Positions 22,788-35,078 are shown, numbered from the stretch's first letter. The stretch: 64,000 bases of DNA from Clarkia xantiana subsp. parviflora (GCA_036873135.1 JAPTYO010000008.1:27244761-27308760), one strand, 5' to 3'. Notes: a model not told the origin generated them from the letters alone. Made by a program: numbers and translations.

Positions 22788-24466
22788 ATGGCCGACGTCC
22801 TCAGCCATTCCTTTTCGCCGGAAATACTCCGGCAGCCACTCGTAGAAGATGCATCCAATGCGTTCCAGCTGCTGCCGTCCATGATCAAACTAGAGGTAGA
22901 AGAAGATGAAGATGAAGAGAAAGAGAAAGAGCTCTTCTGCAGTTCTATACTTCAGAGCGAAGTCAATCAGCAAACGCAAGAGGGAACGGACTTTCCGATG
23001 GTCAAGTTTGAGGAAGAGCAGGAAGGAGAAGAAGATGTCACGGTTATAAGCATGGACGAGGCCGTCCACTTCGGCGGTCAGCGCGGCGGCGGACGGTCTG
23101 GATCGTCATCCTCGAGCAGTTCGGTGGTGGTTCCGACGCCAATGGAAGGGCTACACGAGGCAGGACCGCCGCCGTTCCTGAAGAAGACGTTTGAGATGGT
23201 GGAAGATCCGGAGACTGACGGCGTCGTTTCCTGGAGCGTGAATCGTGACAGCTTCGTCGTGTGGGATCATCACGAGTTCTCGAAGTATCTTCTCCCAAAG
23301 TATTTCAAGCACAGTAACTTCTCTAGCTTCATTCGGCAACTTAACACTTATGTAAGAGCTGCTTCAACTGGTCGTATCTTTCATTTTATGCTATCTGTTT
23401 GTGTTAATGCTTACCCGAACTATTGAAGCTTCATGGAATCGTCATAAATTCTGAATTCCAAGATGGTGATTTGGTGTTCTAAGATTTTAGGGCTCGTGAT
23501 CGGATTTAAAATTGGATTGTGAATCGAATGTAGCTGTTAGTGAAATTGAAGCATATATTGTTCTGAACAAACTATATATGAATGGTTTCATAAACTTATT
23601 TGTCGGAGTTAAATCATGTTAAGCATCCTCAATTCGTCCCTGCATCCAGCTTTAGAATAGTTGGTTAATTGGTCCCAAATTTCCGAGGTCTGTATATATA
23701 GTTGGATTATGTTTAAATCTTGATTGGGTAAACTATTTTAAGTTCTTTTGTGTGCATGAGTAGACAATTGTATTTGTGGTCTTGCAGAAGTTTGATTCAC
23801 TTGCTAATACAACAAACATTGTATATGACTATGATCCAGGGTTTCAAAAAGGTGGATTCGGATAGATGGGAATTTGCAAACGAAGCTTTCCAAGGAGGAA
23901 AGAAGCACTTGCTGAAGAACATCAAGAGGAGGTCTCGATTCAATCAATCCCGACAAGGACATATCCCCACACCATCTCGTGCAGATAACAAGACACTAGA
24001 CATTGAAGTCGAACTCGAGATGCTCAAGAGAGACAAGCAGGCCATGAGGCTTGAAATCCTTGAACTCAGACAGCAACAGGAGATGTCTCGGGCCGAACTC
24101 AATGCTATGGAAGAGCGCATAAGCTGCACAGAATGCAGGCACCAACGGATGTTCCTCTTCCTAGCTAAGGCCATTAAAAATCCAAACTTTGTTCAACACT
24201 TGATTAAGAGAAGGGAGAGGGCAGAGAAAGGTATTGAAGAAGGTGAAGGGAGCAAGAAAAGGAAGCTTCTCACATCCAGCCCTGAACGAACCACTGAGTT
24301 CTTCGATAAAGAAAGGAACAATCTCTCTGATATGACCGATAAACTATTTGGTGATATCGTGGTGGTTGAAGATGAAGATGTGGTGAATGATACACAGATA
24401 TATCTAGAACTAGAGGACTTGCTTGGAAAAGATCACGGATCGACTGGTATTGATGGATTGATGTAG
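22788..24466 (+). CDS. Class A heat-shock transcription factor, two exons
   Basis: Exons 22788-23351 and 23840-24466 (GT at 23352, AG at 23838-23839, phase 0) give 396 residues. The DNA-binding domain starts at residue 127 ([15 protein letters not shown]), with [16 protein letters not shown] at the end of exon 1 and [17 protein letters not shown] at the start of exon 2; this intron position is universal in plant HSFs. [11 protein letters not shown] follows, then a leucine-zipper-like HR-A/B oligomerisation region ([20 protein letters not shown]...), with the longer spacing of class A. A basic nuclear signal ([15 protein letters not shown]) and acidic C-terminal motifs ([10 protein letters not shown]) suggest an activator. 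The motif [13 protein letters not shown] resembles the A2/A6/A7 group. The acidic N-terminus is unusually long. MADVL is preferred as start; an in-frame ATG at 22635 would add 51 residues. Confidence 0.93.
23352..23839 (+). other. Intron of the HSF gene
   Basis: 488 bp with GTAAGAG donor and ATCCAG acceptor, between codons of Tyr and Gly in LNTY|GF. The open reading through the donor gives a short extended frame that ends at 23426; a retained intron would cut the DNA-binding domain short. Confidence 0.85.
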
Positions 24467-26079
24467 CAACCTATCAGGTTAATTACATAAGGTGATATTG
24501 AGTTTCTTATATATCATATGAATGAAGAGTAAACTTGTGTTGTGTTGAAATGAAAAATGCTAATATTTTGTTGCAGAAATAGGTAGTGTAAAAGGAGTGA
24601 ATGGTGAAGCAAGTCAAGCTGCGTCCTGTAAAGGTTAGATTGTTCATTCTTCAACCTTGTGCCAGTTTCTTCATCTCCAAGAAATGGCTTTTGTACAGTT
24701 CTTAAAATAGTAGTTGTGTGTTGTTATGTTTACTAACATGTCATTGTGATGCAATGAATAAAGGAGTGTTGGTTGTCCTGAATCGAATCATTTAAATGTT
24801 AACATGTCCCGAGACAGTGTGATCAAATCACTCGCTCTCATTTTGGTCATCAATCAAATACAGTGGTTAGAATAGAATAGATGTTGGTAGTTGCTGCTAG
24901 AAGCTTTCACTAATATGTGATCAAAGTCATGCCACGTTTAGTAGTAATGTTAAACTAATATATATACTTCAAAAGTGGGGGTCATCATGAGTCATAAAGT
25001 ATTGAGTTGAACATGACAGAAGTGGATACAGCGTAAAGACCAAATCTTTTGAAAAATTATTATTGGTTCCTCATATCTAAACCAATTATGATACGCCACG
25101 AAATATATTGTTTAGATGTGGTTAATTGGTGCGAAAGAACCAAACCAAACGGCATGATCAATTTCTGTTACGATTTTTCTTTCGTGCGACTATTATTGTT
25201 TCTTGATCATAAAATTTAACATACTCATACGACTACTGGCTTGGATTTCGAACTCATCTAAAGGTTCAGATTCGAATTCGGATTTCGAATTTTAGATCAT
25301 TTTTATGCCGAACACGATGAACACTTAAATTTATTGAAAATAAGGATAAAATTGTAATTTTATAATTATTTAATCACATTAAGTCAAACATAAGTGACTA
25401 ATGAAACAAATTTGAATCATTTAATCACATTCTGAAACCTAATCAAACTATCATGTCAAAAAATAAAAATAACAATTTCATGACATTGCGCAAACATGAA
25501 TAATTAAACAATGTTTAACTCTATAATTCTGACTTAAGTGCGCTAATGTAATAAATAATCAATAAGATGCATATTTAAAAAAAAATATATATTGATTTCA
25601 AAAATGAATTTACGCATAATCGCAATCCAATGACATTCTAGAACAAATTTTAATCGAATTAGAATCTTACGTAAAGCACAGATAAACGACTGTAGTATTA
25701 CATAATTTTAATTGATATATAAATATATTCATTTATTATATATAATATATTATCTATTACTGAAATCGAAATAAAGAATCATTACCTTTCTTACATACTT
25801 TGTTTACGTGACGGTTTTTTTTTTTCAAGTTAAAACTTTGTAATGATATATATGATATAATATAACACAGATGGATAATATTAAAATATAATTTTTTATC
25901 GTGCCGATCCGTAATGAACTAACTCAATAGGAGAGCCAATATAATTAGATTATATGCATAGGCTTTTATTATAGTGTAATAATTATATTATTCGCATCAT
26001 CCCAAGTTCCGAAAGCACACCCAATAGTAAAATGGTAAACAGGTAAACCAGATAAGTTTTTGCAACTTTATAACTGTTT
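24467..26079. other. HSF 3' region and intergenic DNA
   Basis: The first ~300 bp are probably 3' UTR: a possible GT...AG intron (about 24478-24576, ending TTGTTGCAG) and an AATAAA at 24757-24762. The rest (24800-26079) is AT-rich without a gene or delimited element. Confidence 0.4.
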
Positions 26080-27065
26080 GTGTTAAGAACACAATAGGGG
26101 CCTGAATGTTTGCCCATGTTGCTAAAAGGGGTCTGAATTGAAAAAACGTATTATTAGGGGCCTGAATTTTGAGTTTTGTGTATAATTGAGGTCTCCGTCT
26201 ATTTTTTCTGTTAAAAGTGACGGAAAGTGGTCACATGCTTGGCATGTGACCAAAAATAATTTGAAAACCCGAAAATGTCCTTTGACCAAAGTGTGTCTCT
26301 CATATGTTTGACCTAAAATGACGAAAATACCCTTTAAGCCACCACAGCTCCGGCGACCATCCGACTCCGGCGACCACCACCGGCCTCCGGCGACCACCAC
26401 CGACCTCCGGCGACGACCGAAAAGCTCCGATCGGAGCTAAAAAAGCCTCGATCGGAGCTTTGGAGCTCCGGTCGGAGCCACAAAGCTCCGATCGGAGCTC
26501 TGTGGCTCCCGATCGGAGCCACAGGGCTCCAGATCGGAGCTCTGTGGCTCCGATCTGAAGCCACAGAGCTCCGATCTGGAGCCACAGAGCTCCGATCGGA
26601 GCTTTGTGGCTCCGACCGGAGCTCCAAAGCTCCGATCGGAGCTTTTTTGGCTCCGATCGGAGCTTCAGAGCTCCGATCGGAGCTTTTTTGGCTCCGATCG
26701 GAGCTTCAGAGCTCCAATCGGAGCTTTTTTGGCTCCGATCGGAGGCCGGTGGCGGTCGCCGGAGGCCGGTGGTGGTCGCCGGAGCCGGGTGGTGGTCGCC
26801 GGGTGGTGGCCTTAAGGGCATAATTAGTGTGTAGGGGTATTTTAGACATTTCACATTTTATTAATTAAATTGATAAATTGTATAATAATTACAAAATGGT
26901 ATTTTTTGTCTTTTCACGCGATTCTGTTAGATTTAACAGAAAATTTGGACGGAGACTTGAAAAAACACAAAACTCAAAATTCAGGCCCTTAATAATACGT
27001 TTTTTCAATTCAGACCCCTTTTGGCAACATGGGCAAACATTCAGCCCCTATTGTGTTCTTAACCC
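26080..27065. mobile_element. Fold-back MITE copy 7 with AGCTCCGATCGGAGC core array
   Basis: Ends GTGTTAAGAACACAATAGGGG and complement of GGGTTAAGAACACAATAGGG; exact 9-bp target duplication TAACTGTTT (26071-26079 and 27066-27074). The arms share the GGGTTAA tip of the family, with a degenerate CACATG in place of CACGTG. The core (26340-26810) is a dense array of AGCTCCGATCGGAGC palindromes separated by CTCTGTGGCTC or TTTTTTGG spacers. Open frames of up to 184 codons on either strand here are by-products of this array, not genes. Confidence 0.85.
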
Positions 27066-27382
27066 TAACTGTTTTCATCAGAAACACGGTCGTATACTTT
27101 TTTATACTTTCTCCGAGGTTGAATATCGAAACTATAATCATTTCTCTTTATTCTATGAGATAAGATGACAATGGGAGTTTGCATATTTAGAGTATATATA
27201 TTGTGAATGGTTGAAGGACATAATAATTTTACAGGTTAGAGAGAGGTGGATGCTTCATTAACTATCTTTGTTGTGAACCAAGGAAGAGCAAACCCTCTTC
27301 CAATATTGATTGTTTCTCATTGAGGGATTAATTAACAGCGCCGCTACTCAATTCCTTTCTGGAGTGGTTTAGGGTTTCAACA

Positions 27383-27474
27383 ATGGCCTCAATTTCTTCT
27401 TCCTTGGCTCGTGCAAAAACGATCGGACCTTTTCCCCAATATATAAACTCTCCGATCTCCTCTTTGCTTTCTTA
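27383..27474 (+). pseudogene. Possible start of a plastid/mitochondrial precursor gene, cut by a PIF-like element
   Basis: After TTTCAACA, ATG opens MASISSSLARAKTIGPFPQY, rich in Ser/Ala/Arg like a transit peptide. The frame reaches the PIF-like element at 27475. Beyond the element (from 30173) a frame reads MKLHLFPTLSATVHNLENHN and stays open for about 45 codons, but joining the two at the TTA target gives a TAA stop. A one-base change would be needed. The product is not recognised. It could be a degraded gene or chance. Confidence 0.3.
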
Positions 27475-30169
27475 GAGCACTTTCAATGGTAATTCCTGGT
27501 TCCTAGTTCCATGTTGAAAATCTGTTATTGTAGAGAGTTCCTAGTTCCACTTACTGTTGGTTCCTGCTTGTAATGATTAAATAAGAACTTTGCATTCCAA
27601 TCGGAGTTTCTACTTCCAAAATGAGAGTTCCTAGATTTGCCACTGGACGCTGACTAGGCGCCACTAGGCGTGACTAGGATTACTAATATTACTGTTTTGC
27701 CATTATCAAGTGAATAGTGAAGTGGGACAGTTCTCACTAATAGGAACTCCCCCGTTACTATTCATGTCGGTTCCTACTCTTTAATATTATTTTATTCAAT
27801 TGTTTTGTGTTTCATCTTTATTATATTATATTATATATATATATATATAATTATGCTACGCTAAGTCGGACAATGACACGAGCCGTAGTGGGTCATTTTT
27901 AATATTAAATAAGTTAAATGATGACACGAACCAAAATTACTACTTTTTAACTTCGTATAAATTTCAGCGTTTCCAGACTCAATTTGTTTATATTTTACCA
28001 TGTAACACAACCGTCAATTTCTAAATTTTAAAAAATAGTATAGAATTCCATATTATTAAACGTGAAATAAATTTTTTATTAAAAAATATTATATTATTTT
28101 AATGCATATATATTTATATATAATATGCTTATTATATTATTATTCTTAAAATGAATATATTTTTTATTATGATACACTATATAAAAAATAATATTTTTTC
28201 GAATGATATACAATATATTTTTGTTTTATGTATATTAAAATCATTAGTAAAAACACACGACGGCTTCACCTTTAACCGATTTACTAATATGTATCTAATT
28301 AATGTGCATAAACGTGATTTTGCTAACGACGATGAATCAAGACTTGTCAATCGATGAATAACAGATATACACCGATATGATGAAAAAATATTGATTGAAT
28401 CAATTTAATTAATCACTATTATTATATCAATAATATTATTATATCAATAATTATATTTATCAATCATCATGCCCGCTGAGTAAAGACTGCACCTAATAGT
28501 AATATTACTATAGTAAAGTAACGTATAATTATTGAAAAGATTCAACACTTCCAAAGTTAAATTTGATTCTTCCATAGTGAATTATCAAATCAAACTGACA
28601 AAAAAATATTCAAGACGATTTGGTCGAACATCTTTGGCAATTTAGTAATGTGTATGACAATTCTACGTAGTCTCATATATATATATATATATGTTAATAT
28701 TTATTTTTATTGGCAACTTAATGTATTAATTTTTATATTTTTTTTGTAGTGTAATTTTTAAATTATTGCAATCATTTTTTTAAATCTTATGTGCTCATTT
28801 ATATATTATATTTATTTTTATACAATTTTTAAATACCAAAAGAATCGTGATTACTTTTAAATGTATAGTACGTAAATAATTGAACTAACCTAACGACGCC
28901 GACTTTCAAATTTCGGAATAATTAACAACACACGTCGGTCAAAGTTGGAATCCAAATATTTGATATAAAATTGAAAATTTGACGAAATCATGAAAAATGT
29001 GAAATTTCGTTAAACAATCAAGGGTTAATAGGTGTTTTGGTCCATAATGTTTGACGATTTTTGAGTTTTGGTCCATGATGTTTATTTTTTCTTAGTTTTG
29101 GACTCATATGTTTGCATATTTTTTTTCTAGTTTTAGTCTTTCCGTTAATATTTTCCGTTAACTGACATGTGTAAGTCACGTGATTCACCCTAAACTTTTG
29201 ATTTTGTTCAATTTAGTCCCTCTAATACTTTCCTACCTTTTTTTTGTTCAATTTAGTCCTAAAGTCTCAAAATTGACTTCTCCAATTTGGGTCAATTTTG
29301 AGACTTTAGGACTAAATTGAACAAAAAAAAAGAGTTCGGAAAGTATTAGAGGGACTAAATTGAACAAAATTAAAAGTTTAGGGTGGATCACGTGACTTGC
29401 ACTTGTCACTTAACGGAAAATATTAACGGAAAGCAACGGAAAGATCAAAACTAGAAAAAATATGCAAACATGTGAGACCAAAACTAGGAAAAAATAAACA
29501 TCATATACCAAAACCCAAAAGTCGTCAAACATCATAGACCAAAACACCTATTAACCCAACAATCAATTACATTTTTATGATTTTGTACATATTTTTCCAA
29601 GTTTATTTTAATTAATTCAGTCTAACACTTAAATCTCATTCATTGGTTTGTTCATGTCCGTATTTTTGAAAATATGAATATTTAATTTATATATAATGCT
29701 TAAAATATTTGGTCGAACATCTATTAGATTTTAATATGCATTTGCTAATTCTATGTTGTCTCAAATATGTATATATATATATATATAATATGCTCATTTT
29801 TTAGTTGACAAATTTAATATATTATTTGCATTTTTCTGTAATATGATTTTTAAATTATGACAATCATATTTAATAAAATTACGTGTTTATTTATATATTA
29901 TGTTTGTAACTTTTTATATAATTATTTAAATACCAAAATAATTTTGTATTTATAAATATTTAATTTCTCTATAGATTTTTTAGTACAAAAAGTTATATTG
30001 TGAGTATAGAATTATGTGGGTCCTAATTTAGAAGTGGAACTAGGTCTCCACCACTGGAGAGAGTTCCTATTTTTCTGTAGCATTTACTGTAGCAGTTCCC
30101 ACTTTAATGAGTTGACAGTGACGTGACGGGCTGACGTGGAGAAACTGGAAACTCACCATGGAAGTGCTC
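27475..30169. mobile_element. PIF/Harbinger-like non-autonomous element, second copy, 2.7 kb
   Basis: Tips GAGCACTTTCAATGG and CCATGGAAGTGCTC with exact 3-bp target duplication TTA (27472-27474 and 30170-30172). The left ~570 bp match 7788-8368 and the right part matches 20900-21952, including repeated GTTCCTAGTTCC and the internal GGACGCTGACTAGGCGCC block. A segment starting GGTCGAACATCT is present twice (about 28620-29000 and 29710-30000), explaining why it is longer than the other copy. A fold-back MITE is nested at 29022. No transposase. Confidence 0.75.
29022..29557. mobile_element. Fold-back MITE copy 4, shortest form
   Basis: Ends GGGTTAATAGGTGTTTTGGTC and complement; exact 9-bp target duplication AACAATCAA (29013-29021 and 29558-29566). 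CACGTG at 29177-29182 and 29389-29394, TTTAGTCC blocks next to them. Here the arms meet almost directly at CAATTTGGGTCAATTTTGAG, with no GC-rich core, so this 536-bp copy shows the minimal unit of the family. It is inserted in the PIF-like element. Confidence 0.88.
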
Positions 30170-30172
30170 TTA

Positions 30173-30771
30173 ATGAAACTCCACCTCTTTCCTACTTTAT
30201 CTGCTACAGTCCATAATTTAGAAAACCACAATTTCTTGGAGTACAAGGAACAAAGTTTAAATCTGAACCTGAAGTCGAAGAAGAATGAGTGCGTCAATCT
30301 CCTTTGCTAGTCCAAATATGTTGGGAGCTTTGACGTCACTTATCGGCGTGTTATCGTCAATCTCGGTTCGCTTTTTTTCACGGGGCGGCAATATTCCGGT
30401 CTCCATTTTTCTTAATTATTATTTGAGTAATAATAATAATATTTGGAAATTAGAAATCAAATAAGTGTATGTAAAACTGATGATGAATAACAATATGTCT
30501 AGAATATTTTAGTTTTCAATTCATGGATAGATAGATAGATAGATAGATAGATGGATGGATGAATGGATGGATAGATAGAGATACTTGAGCTGGGTGTGCT
30601 GTGCTGCGCGTGGTTGTATTTTCTTTTCTCTGTCTTTGGATTTGGAGAGAGAATTGGCGTCTGCATTGTTTGTAAGGACGCAGGGAAATCTAATCTAATC
30701 TAATTAAGAAATAGTGTGATGAGTAGTGGCAGCCGACCAATTTTCCATCCTTCCATTTCAATCTATCTATA
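30173..30771 (+). other. Possible gene remnant and simple repeats before Helitron 2
   Basis: Starts with the open stretch described for 27383. A second ATG at 30285 opens MSASISFASPNMLGALTSLI, also serine-rich, for about 59 codons. A GATA/GATG microsatellite lies at 30525-30580. Nothing is recognisable as a complete gene. Confidence 0.3.
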
Positions 30772-33442
30772 TCTATATTCTATATAATTTGGATGAGACT
30801 CACATAACCTTGACAAGTACTAAAATTGACCGGTTACGTGGAAAAATGAAGTAATTTCATTGGTCCACATAAACTTACATCTATCCTTAATGACATGTCA
30901 ATGACATGTAGGCAAATCAATGTACTTCAAATTTCTCCAAGCAACCACAATGCAAGTTGAGAGCTGTTTCGATTTTTTCATAAGTTTCATTACAATAACA
31001 CTTATATAATTAATAATAATCTATAAAACAATAAAACATTTTACTACTCCTAATTCATTGTAGTAATACTATGTTATTATTAAGATTATCCTTGGTTTTA
31101 GTAAAAATTAAAATCTCATATTTGTACAATTCTTTCATATAAACTCATTAATATATATTTGTTTTAAAAAAAAAATCATAGAAAATAAATATATGTACAT
31201 ATGTTATAACTTACATATGAACACTTTTAATTACAAAAACTAAACATAATGGTACACTTTATAGATTTCACTTCACTTTTTACTTTTTCTTTATTCAACT
31301 ATGTAAAGAGAAAATTATATCAGTTATAATATATTTACGATTAAGACAATGGGTAAATAAATTAGTTTAATAATTATTTTTTTATAAGAAATTTAAGGAA
31401 TATTAACACATACGAAACAAATTTATCATCACAATAAACAATACAAATCCTTAAAAGTAAATTAGCTAGAGAGTATTAGTTAGCAATAAATTAATAAATT
31501 TTTTTATTCATTTTAAATTTACTTTAATATTTTTCTTATTTATATTTATTTGTATAATATAATTCTGAAAAATCTTATACAATCTTGATTTAACACAACT
31601 CTATCTTTCATATATGTTAAAATCATGACATTTGATTGGTCCATATTAAATTCAGATAAATTACATCATCATCTCACCTCCACATGTAACTCTAGAAATT
31701 AAGCAAATCTCCATATTGTATTTCAAGAACCGTTTTATTGTCAAGTTAGTAAATTTGAGTTTTGAACTCCATACAAAATAAAAATGCAAACTTTCACCCT
31801 AACAAATTAATTTGGAGAAGTGCACTAAATTTTGGTTTATATTTTAGCTTACATAATCAATAAAAATTACTTCCATAAATTTGATAAATAAAGATAAGAA
31901 AGAACAACTAAAAAAAATTCCCAATGTTAAAATGCATTATAAAAACAATTAAATGATATTAAGTAATTTAATAAAAGAAAAAGATTGTACTAAATATTTT
32001 ATGAATTGTCGAATATAATTGTATATATATAATACTAATTTTGTGTCACTCCTATATAATAATTGGTTTATTTTAAAATTTTAGAAACATAAAAATTGAA
32101 TTTAAAAGTAAAATATATTATTCATATATATAACTATTCATTTTTATGCAAAGTCTATATTTGTATCTATATTATATATGTCTGTATATAATATAATTTT
32201 GATGAAATTCATAGAATGTTTACAAGTACTAAAATAGATCAATTAAATAGTTAAATGAAATTATTCTATTTGTCCACATAAATTTACATTTTTTTTCTTA
32301 GTAACATGGCAATGACATGTAGGCAAGTCAATGCACTTAGAATAGCTCCAAGCAACTAAAATGCAAGTTGAAACTGTTTCAATTTTGTACGTACGTTTCG
32401 TTATAATTACTACTAAAATAATTAATAATTTTCCTTTAAAACAAAATAATTTATTACCTAAAAATAATTTTTGTAATAGCATTACATATGGATTTTAGTT
32501 AAAACCTAATATGTTTGTTATAATATTTCATTTTTGATCAACTAATATTCTACATGTTTTGTTACTTATAAACTCATTTATATAGAAAAATGTTTTTGCA
32601 ATAAAATGATATTTTATTAATAAGTATATGTCAAATGCTAAGACATACATATAACAGTTTTTTAACTACAAAAACTCAATAGCGGTATGCATTTTATAGA
32701 TTGCATTTGAATTTAAATTTATTTTTATGTACTTAACTATGATGTATATAAAAAATATATCAGTTGTAATATACTTGCAATATAGACAATAAGTAAATAA
32801 ATAATTTTACTAATGAATTTTCTATAGCAAAATTATTAAGGCATACAGAAAAAATTATCATCATAATAAAAAAATATAGATCCTTAATAATAATTAAATA
32901 ATATTAGTTAACATTAATTTAATAATATATATTCATTTTTAATTTTTGCTAATTTATATTTAGTTGAATGACAAAAAACTTATATTTAGTTCTAAATTTA
33001 TTGGCAAAAAAATAATTCTATGAATAAACATATTTAACTAATGAGAGGTTATTAAATCATAAATCTTTAAATAGATATATCTCAATCCCAAAACTAAAAT
33101 AAAGTTATGACTTACATATGATTGTAACTTCTAAAATTAAACGGTGTACGATAAATATGAAATCAAATATTAAAAATATTTTATTTTTCTAAAATAAATA
33201 ACAGACGAACATGAAATCTTTACCCATGTACGATATTTGATTAAGATAGAATTGTATAAGTTTAAACATTATATAAACCTTAAATTTGTGTAGCAGTGTT
33301 TCATATTTTTATTTTCTAATGGCTAAAATATTTTAAATAATAATAATCAGTAAAATTAGATATCTATGTTAAATTTAAATTTTAACAATATGCAATTAAT
33401 TAAAAATATACATATCGCGCAACGCGCGGGTCAACCACCTAA
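30772..33442 (+). mobile_element. Non-autonomous Helitron with a duplicated interior
   Basis: 5' end TCTATATTCTATATAATTTGG preceded by A; 3' end with hairpin CGCGCAACGCGCG (33416-33428), then GGTCAACCAC and CTAA (33439-33442), followed by T. CTAA fits the CTRR rule of Helitrons. Two diverged copies of one ~1.3-kb unit stand in tandem (about 30772-32150 and 32151-33442), shown by shared CAATGACATGTAGGCAA, CTCCAAGCAACHA and ATGCAAGTTGA blocks. Only the second unit keeps the 3' hairpin. AT-rich, non-coding. Confidence 0.65.
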
Positions 33443-33547
33443 TTTATATATATTAAGAATAACAGAATGACCAACGAATATAAACAATTTTTTCCTTCTT
33501 TTATTTATGATGAGTTATAAGTTTGTTTTTACTTATAATAATATAAA

Positions 33548-34349
33548 GGGTTTATAGGTCATTTGGTACCCTATGTTTGCCCACTTTTAGCTTTTGGTAT
33601 CACATGTTTGATTTTGCCTATTTTTGGTACCATACGTTTGCCAATTGTATACTTTTGGTCCGACCGTTAGTTGACCGTCAGTTTGACCGTTAAATAGTCA
33701 CGTGACTTGCACATGCATAGCTTCAAATTTTGATTTTATTCAGTTTAGTCCTCAAATCTTTTATCCTAACTTTTTATTTTTGCAATTTAGCCCTTAAACA
33801 TTTTCAACCACACCCTAGGACAAAATTGACCTAGTAATGGTTCGACTCATGGCTAGGTCGGACCATGGCTAGAGTTGCCGGACCCGAGCGACCCTAACCA
33901 TGGTTCGACCTAGCCATGGGTCAGACCATGGCTATGTCAATTTAGCAATTGGGTCCAATTGACCTAGCCATGGTTCAACCCATGGTTAGGTCGGACCATG
34001 GTTAGGGTTGCCCGGGTCCGGCGACCCTAGCCATGGTCCGACCTAGTCATGGGTCTAACCATGGCTATGTCAATTTAGTCCTAGGGTGAGGTTGAAAATG
34101 TTTAAGGGCTAAATTGCGAAAATAAAAAGTTACGACAAAAAATTTGAGGACTAAATTGAACAAAATCAAAATTTGGGGCTAGGCATGTGCAAGTCACGTG
34201 ACTATATAACGGTCAAACTGACGGTCAACTAACGGTCGGACCAAAAGTATACAATTTGCAAACGTATGGTTCCAAAAATAAGCAAAATCAAACATGTGGT
34301 ACCAAAAGCCAAAAGTGGGCAAACATAGGTTACCAAAAGACCTATAAAC

Positions 34350-34351
<2 letters not shown>
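33548..34351. mobile_element. Fold-back MITE copy 5
   Basis: Ends GGGTTTATAGGTCATTTGGTA and complement; 9-bp target duplication TAATATAAA / TAATATATA (33539-33547 and 34352-34360, 8 of 9). CACGTG at 33699-33704 and 34195-34200. The core uses CCATGGTT/AACCATGG and GACCTAGCCATGG units in place of the CTAGGC units of copies 1-3. Confidence 0.82.

Positions 34352-34354
<3 letters not shown>

Positions 34355-34412
<58 letters not shown>
34355..34412. repeat. (TA)n microsatellite
   Basis: About 29 uninterrupted TA units immediately after the MITE; it overlaps the MITE's target duplication. Confidence 0.95.
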
Positions 34413-34416
<4 letters not shown>

Positions 34417-34662
34417 GCTAGTGGGAGGAGTGTTCGTTATAACTGAGTAACATACCAAGGCAAAGTCGAACTGAAAAATCAGATGCGGAACCACTTGAAT
34501 ATGACGAAGAGGATGTTGAAGTAGATTTGCAGATTATTTAACGTGTCAGCGTTAATATTTTTATTAAACTAGTTAAATCACATGCACATTTATAGAGAAT
34601 ATTAATTAAGTAATATCCAAATATTTATAGTTTTTAAATAACTAAAAAATTGTTGCCATTAA
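34413..34662 (+). other. Short non-repeat segment with a possible coding remnant
   Basis: Positions 34452-34541 read SNIPRQSRTEKSDAEPLEYD and onward in an acidic 30-residue stretch that ends at TAA (34542). The bias toward Glu/Asp is unlike the AT-rich surroundings. It may be an exon remnant, perhaps of the gene begun at 27383, but no splice evidence supports this. Confidence 0.2.
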
Positions 34663-35078
34663 GAGCATCACAGATGTATTATGTAAAAATTACGTAAACG
34701 TGGGTTCTACATGTTTATTTAAATAAAGCAACAAAAACTATCTACAGTGGTTTTACATAGCATTCCTTAAATATGGGACCCACACGTAAATTTATGTTTT
34801 TACCTAAAGCATTCCTTAAATTTAAGTAATGCACTATGTATTACGTAACCAATTTTTTCTTATAAATTAATTCATTTTATAATTAATGCTAATATCTTAT
34901 TGGTGGTTGTTGGAAAATTTAATAATAAAATATATATAAGGAATATGTTTAAGTAATACGATTGCAGAGAAAATATTTTTTACGTGTGTCTTAAATTTAC
35001 GTATTAGGTAAAGTGTACATAAATGTCTACGTGGCAACTTTAAAGAATACAATTTATGTAAAATCATTGTGGATGCTC
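34663..35078. mobile_element. Small PIF/Harbinger-type MITE, 416 bp
   Basis: Tips GAGCATCACAGATG and CATTGTGGATGCTC, 3-bp target duplication TAA (34660-34662 and 35079-35081). The arms contain TTACGTAA, CATTCCTTAAAT and TTTATGTAAA in inverted orientation. Non-coding. Confidence 0.75.

Noticed and set aside
26300..26854. 184-codon open frame on the minus strand with repeated SDRS/APIGA words, and matching plus frames
   Set aside because: It is the translation of the palindromic core of MITE copy 7. The repeat has no stop in several frames, so openness says nothing about coding.
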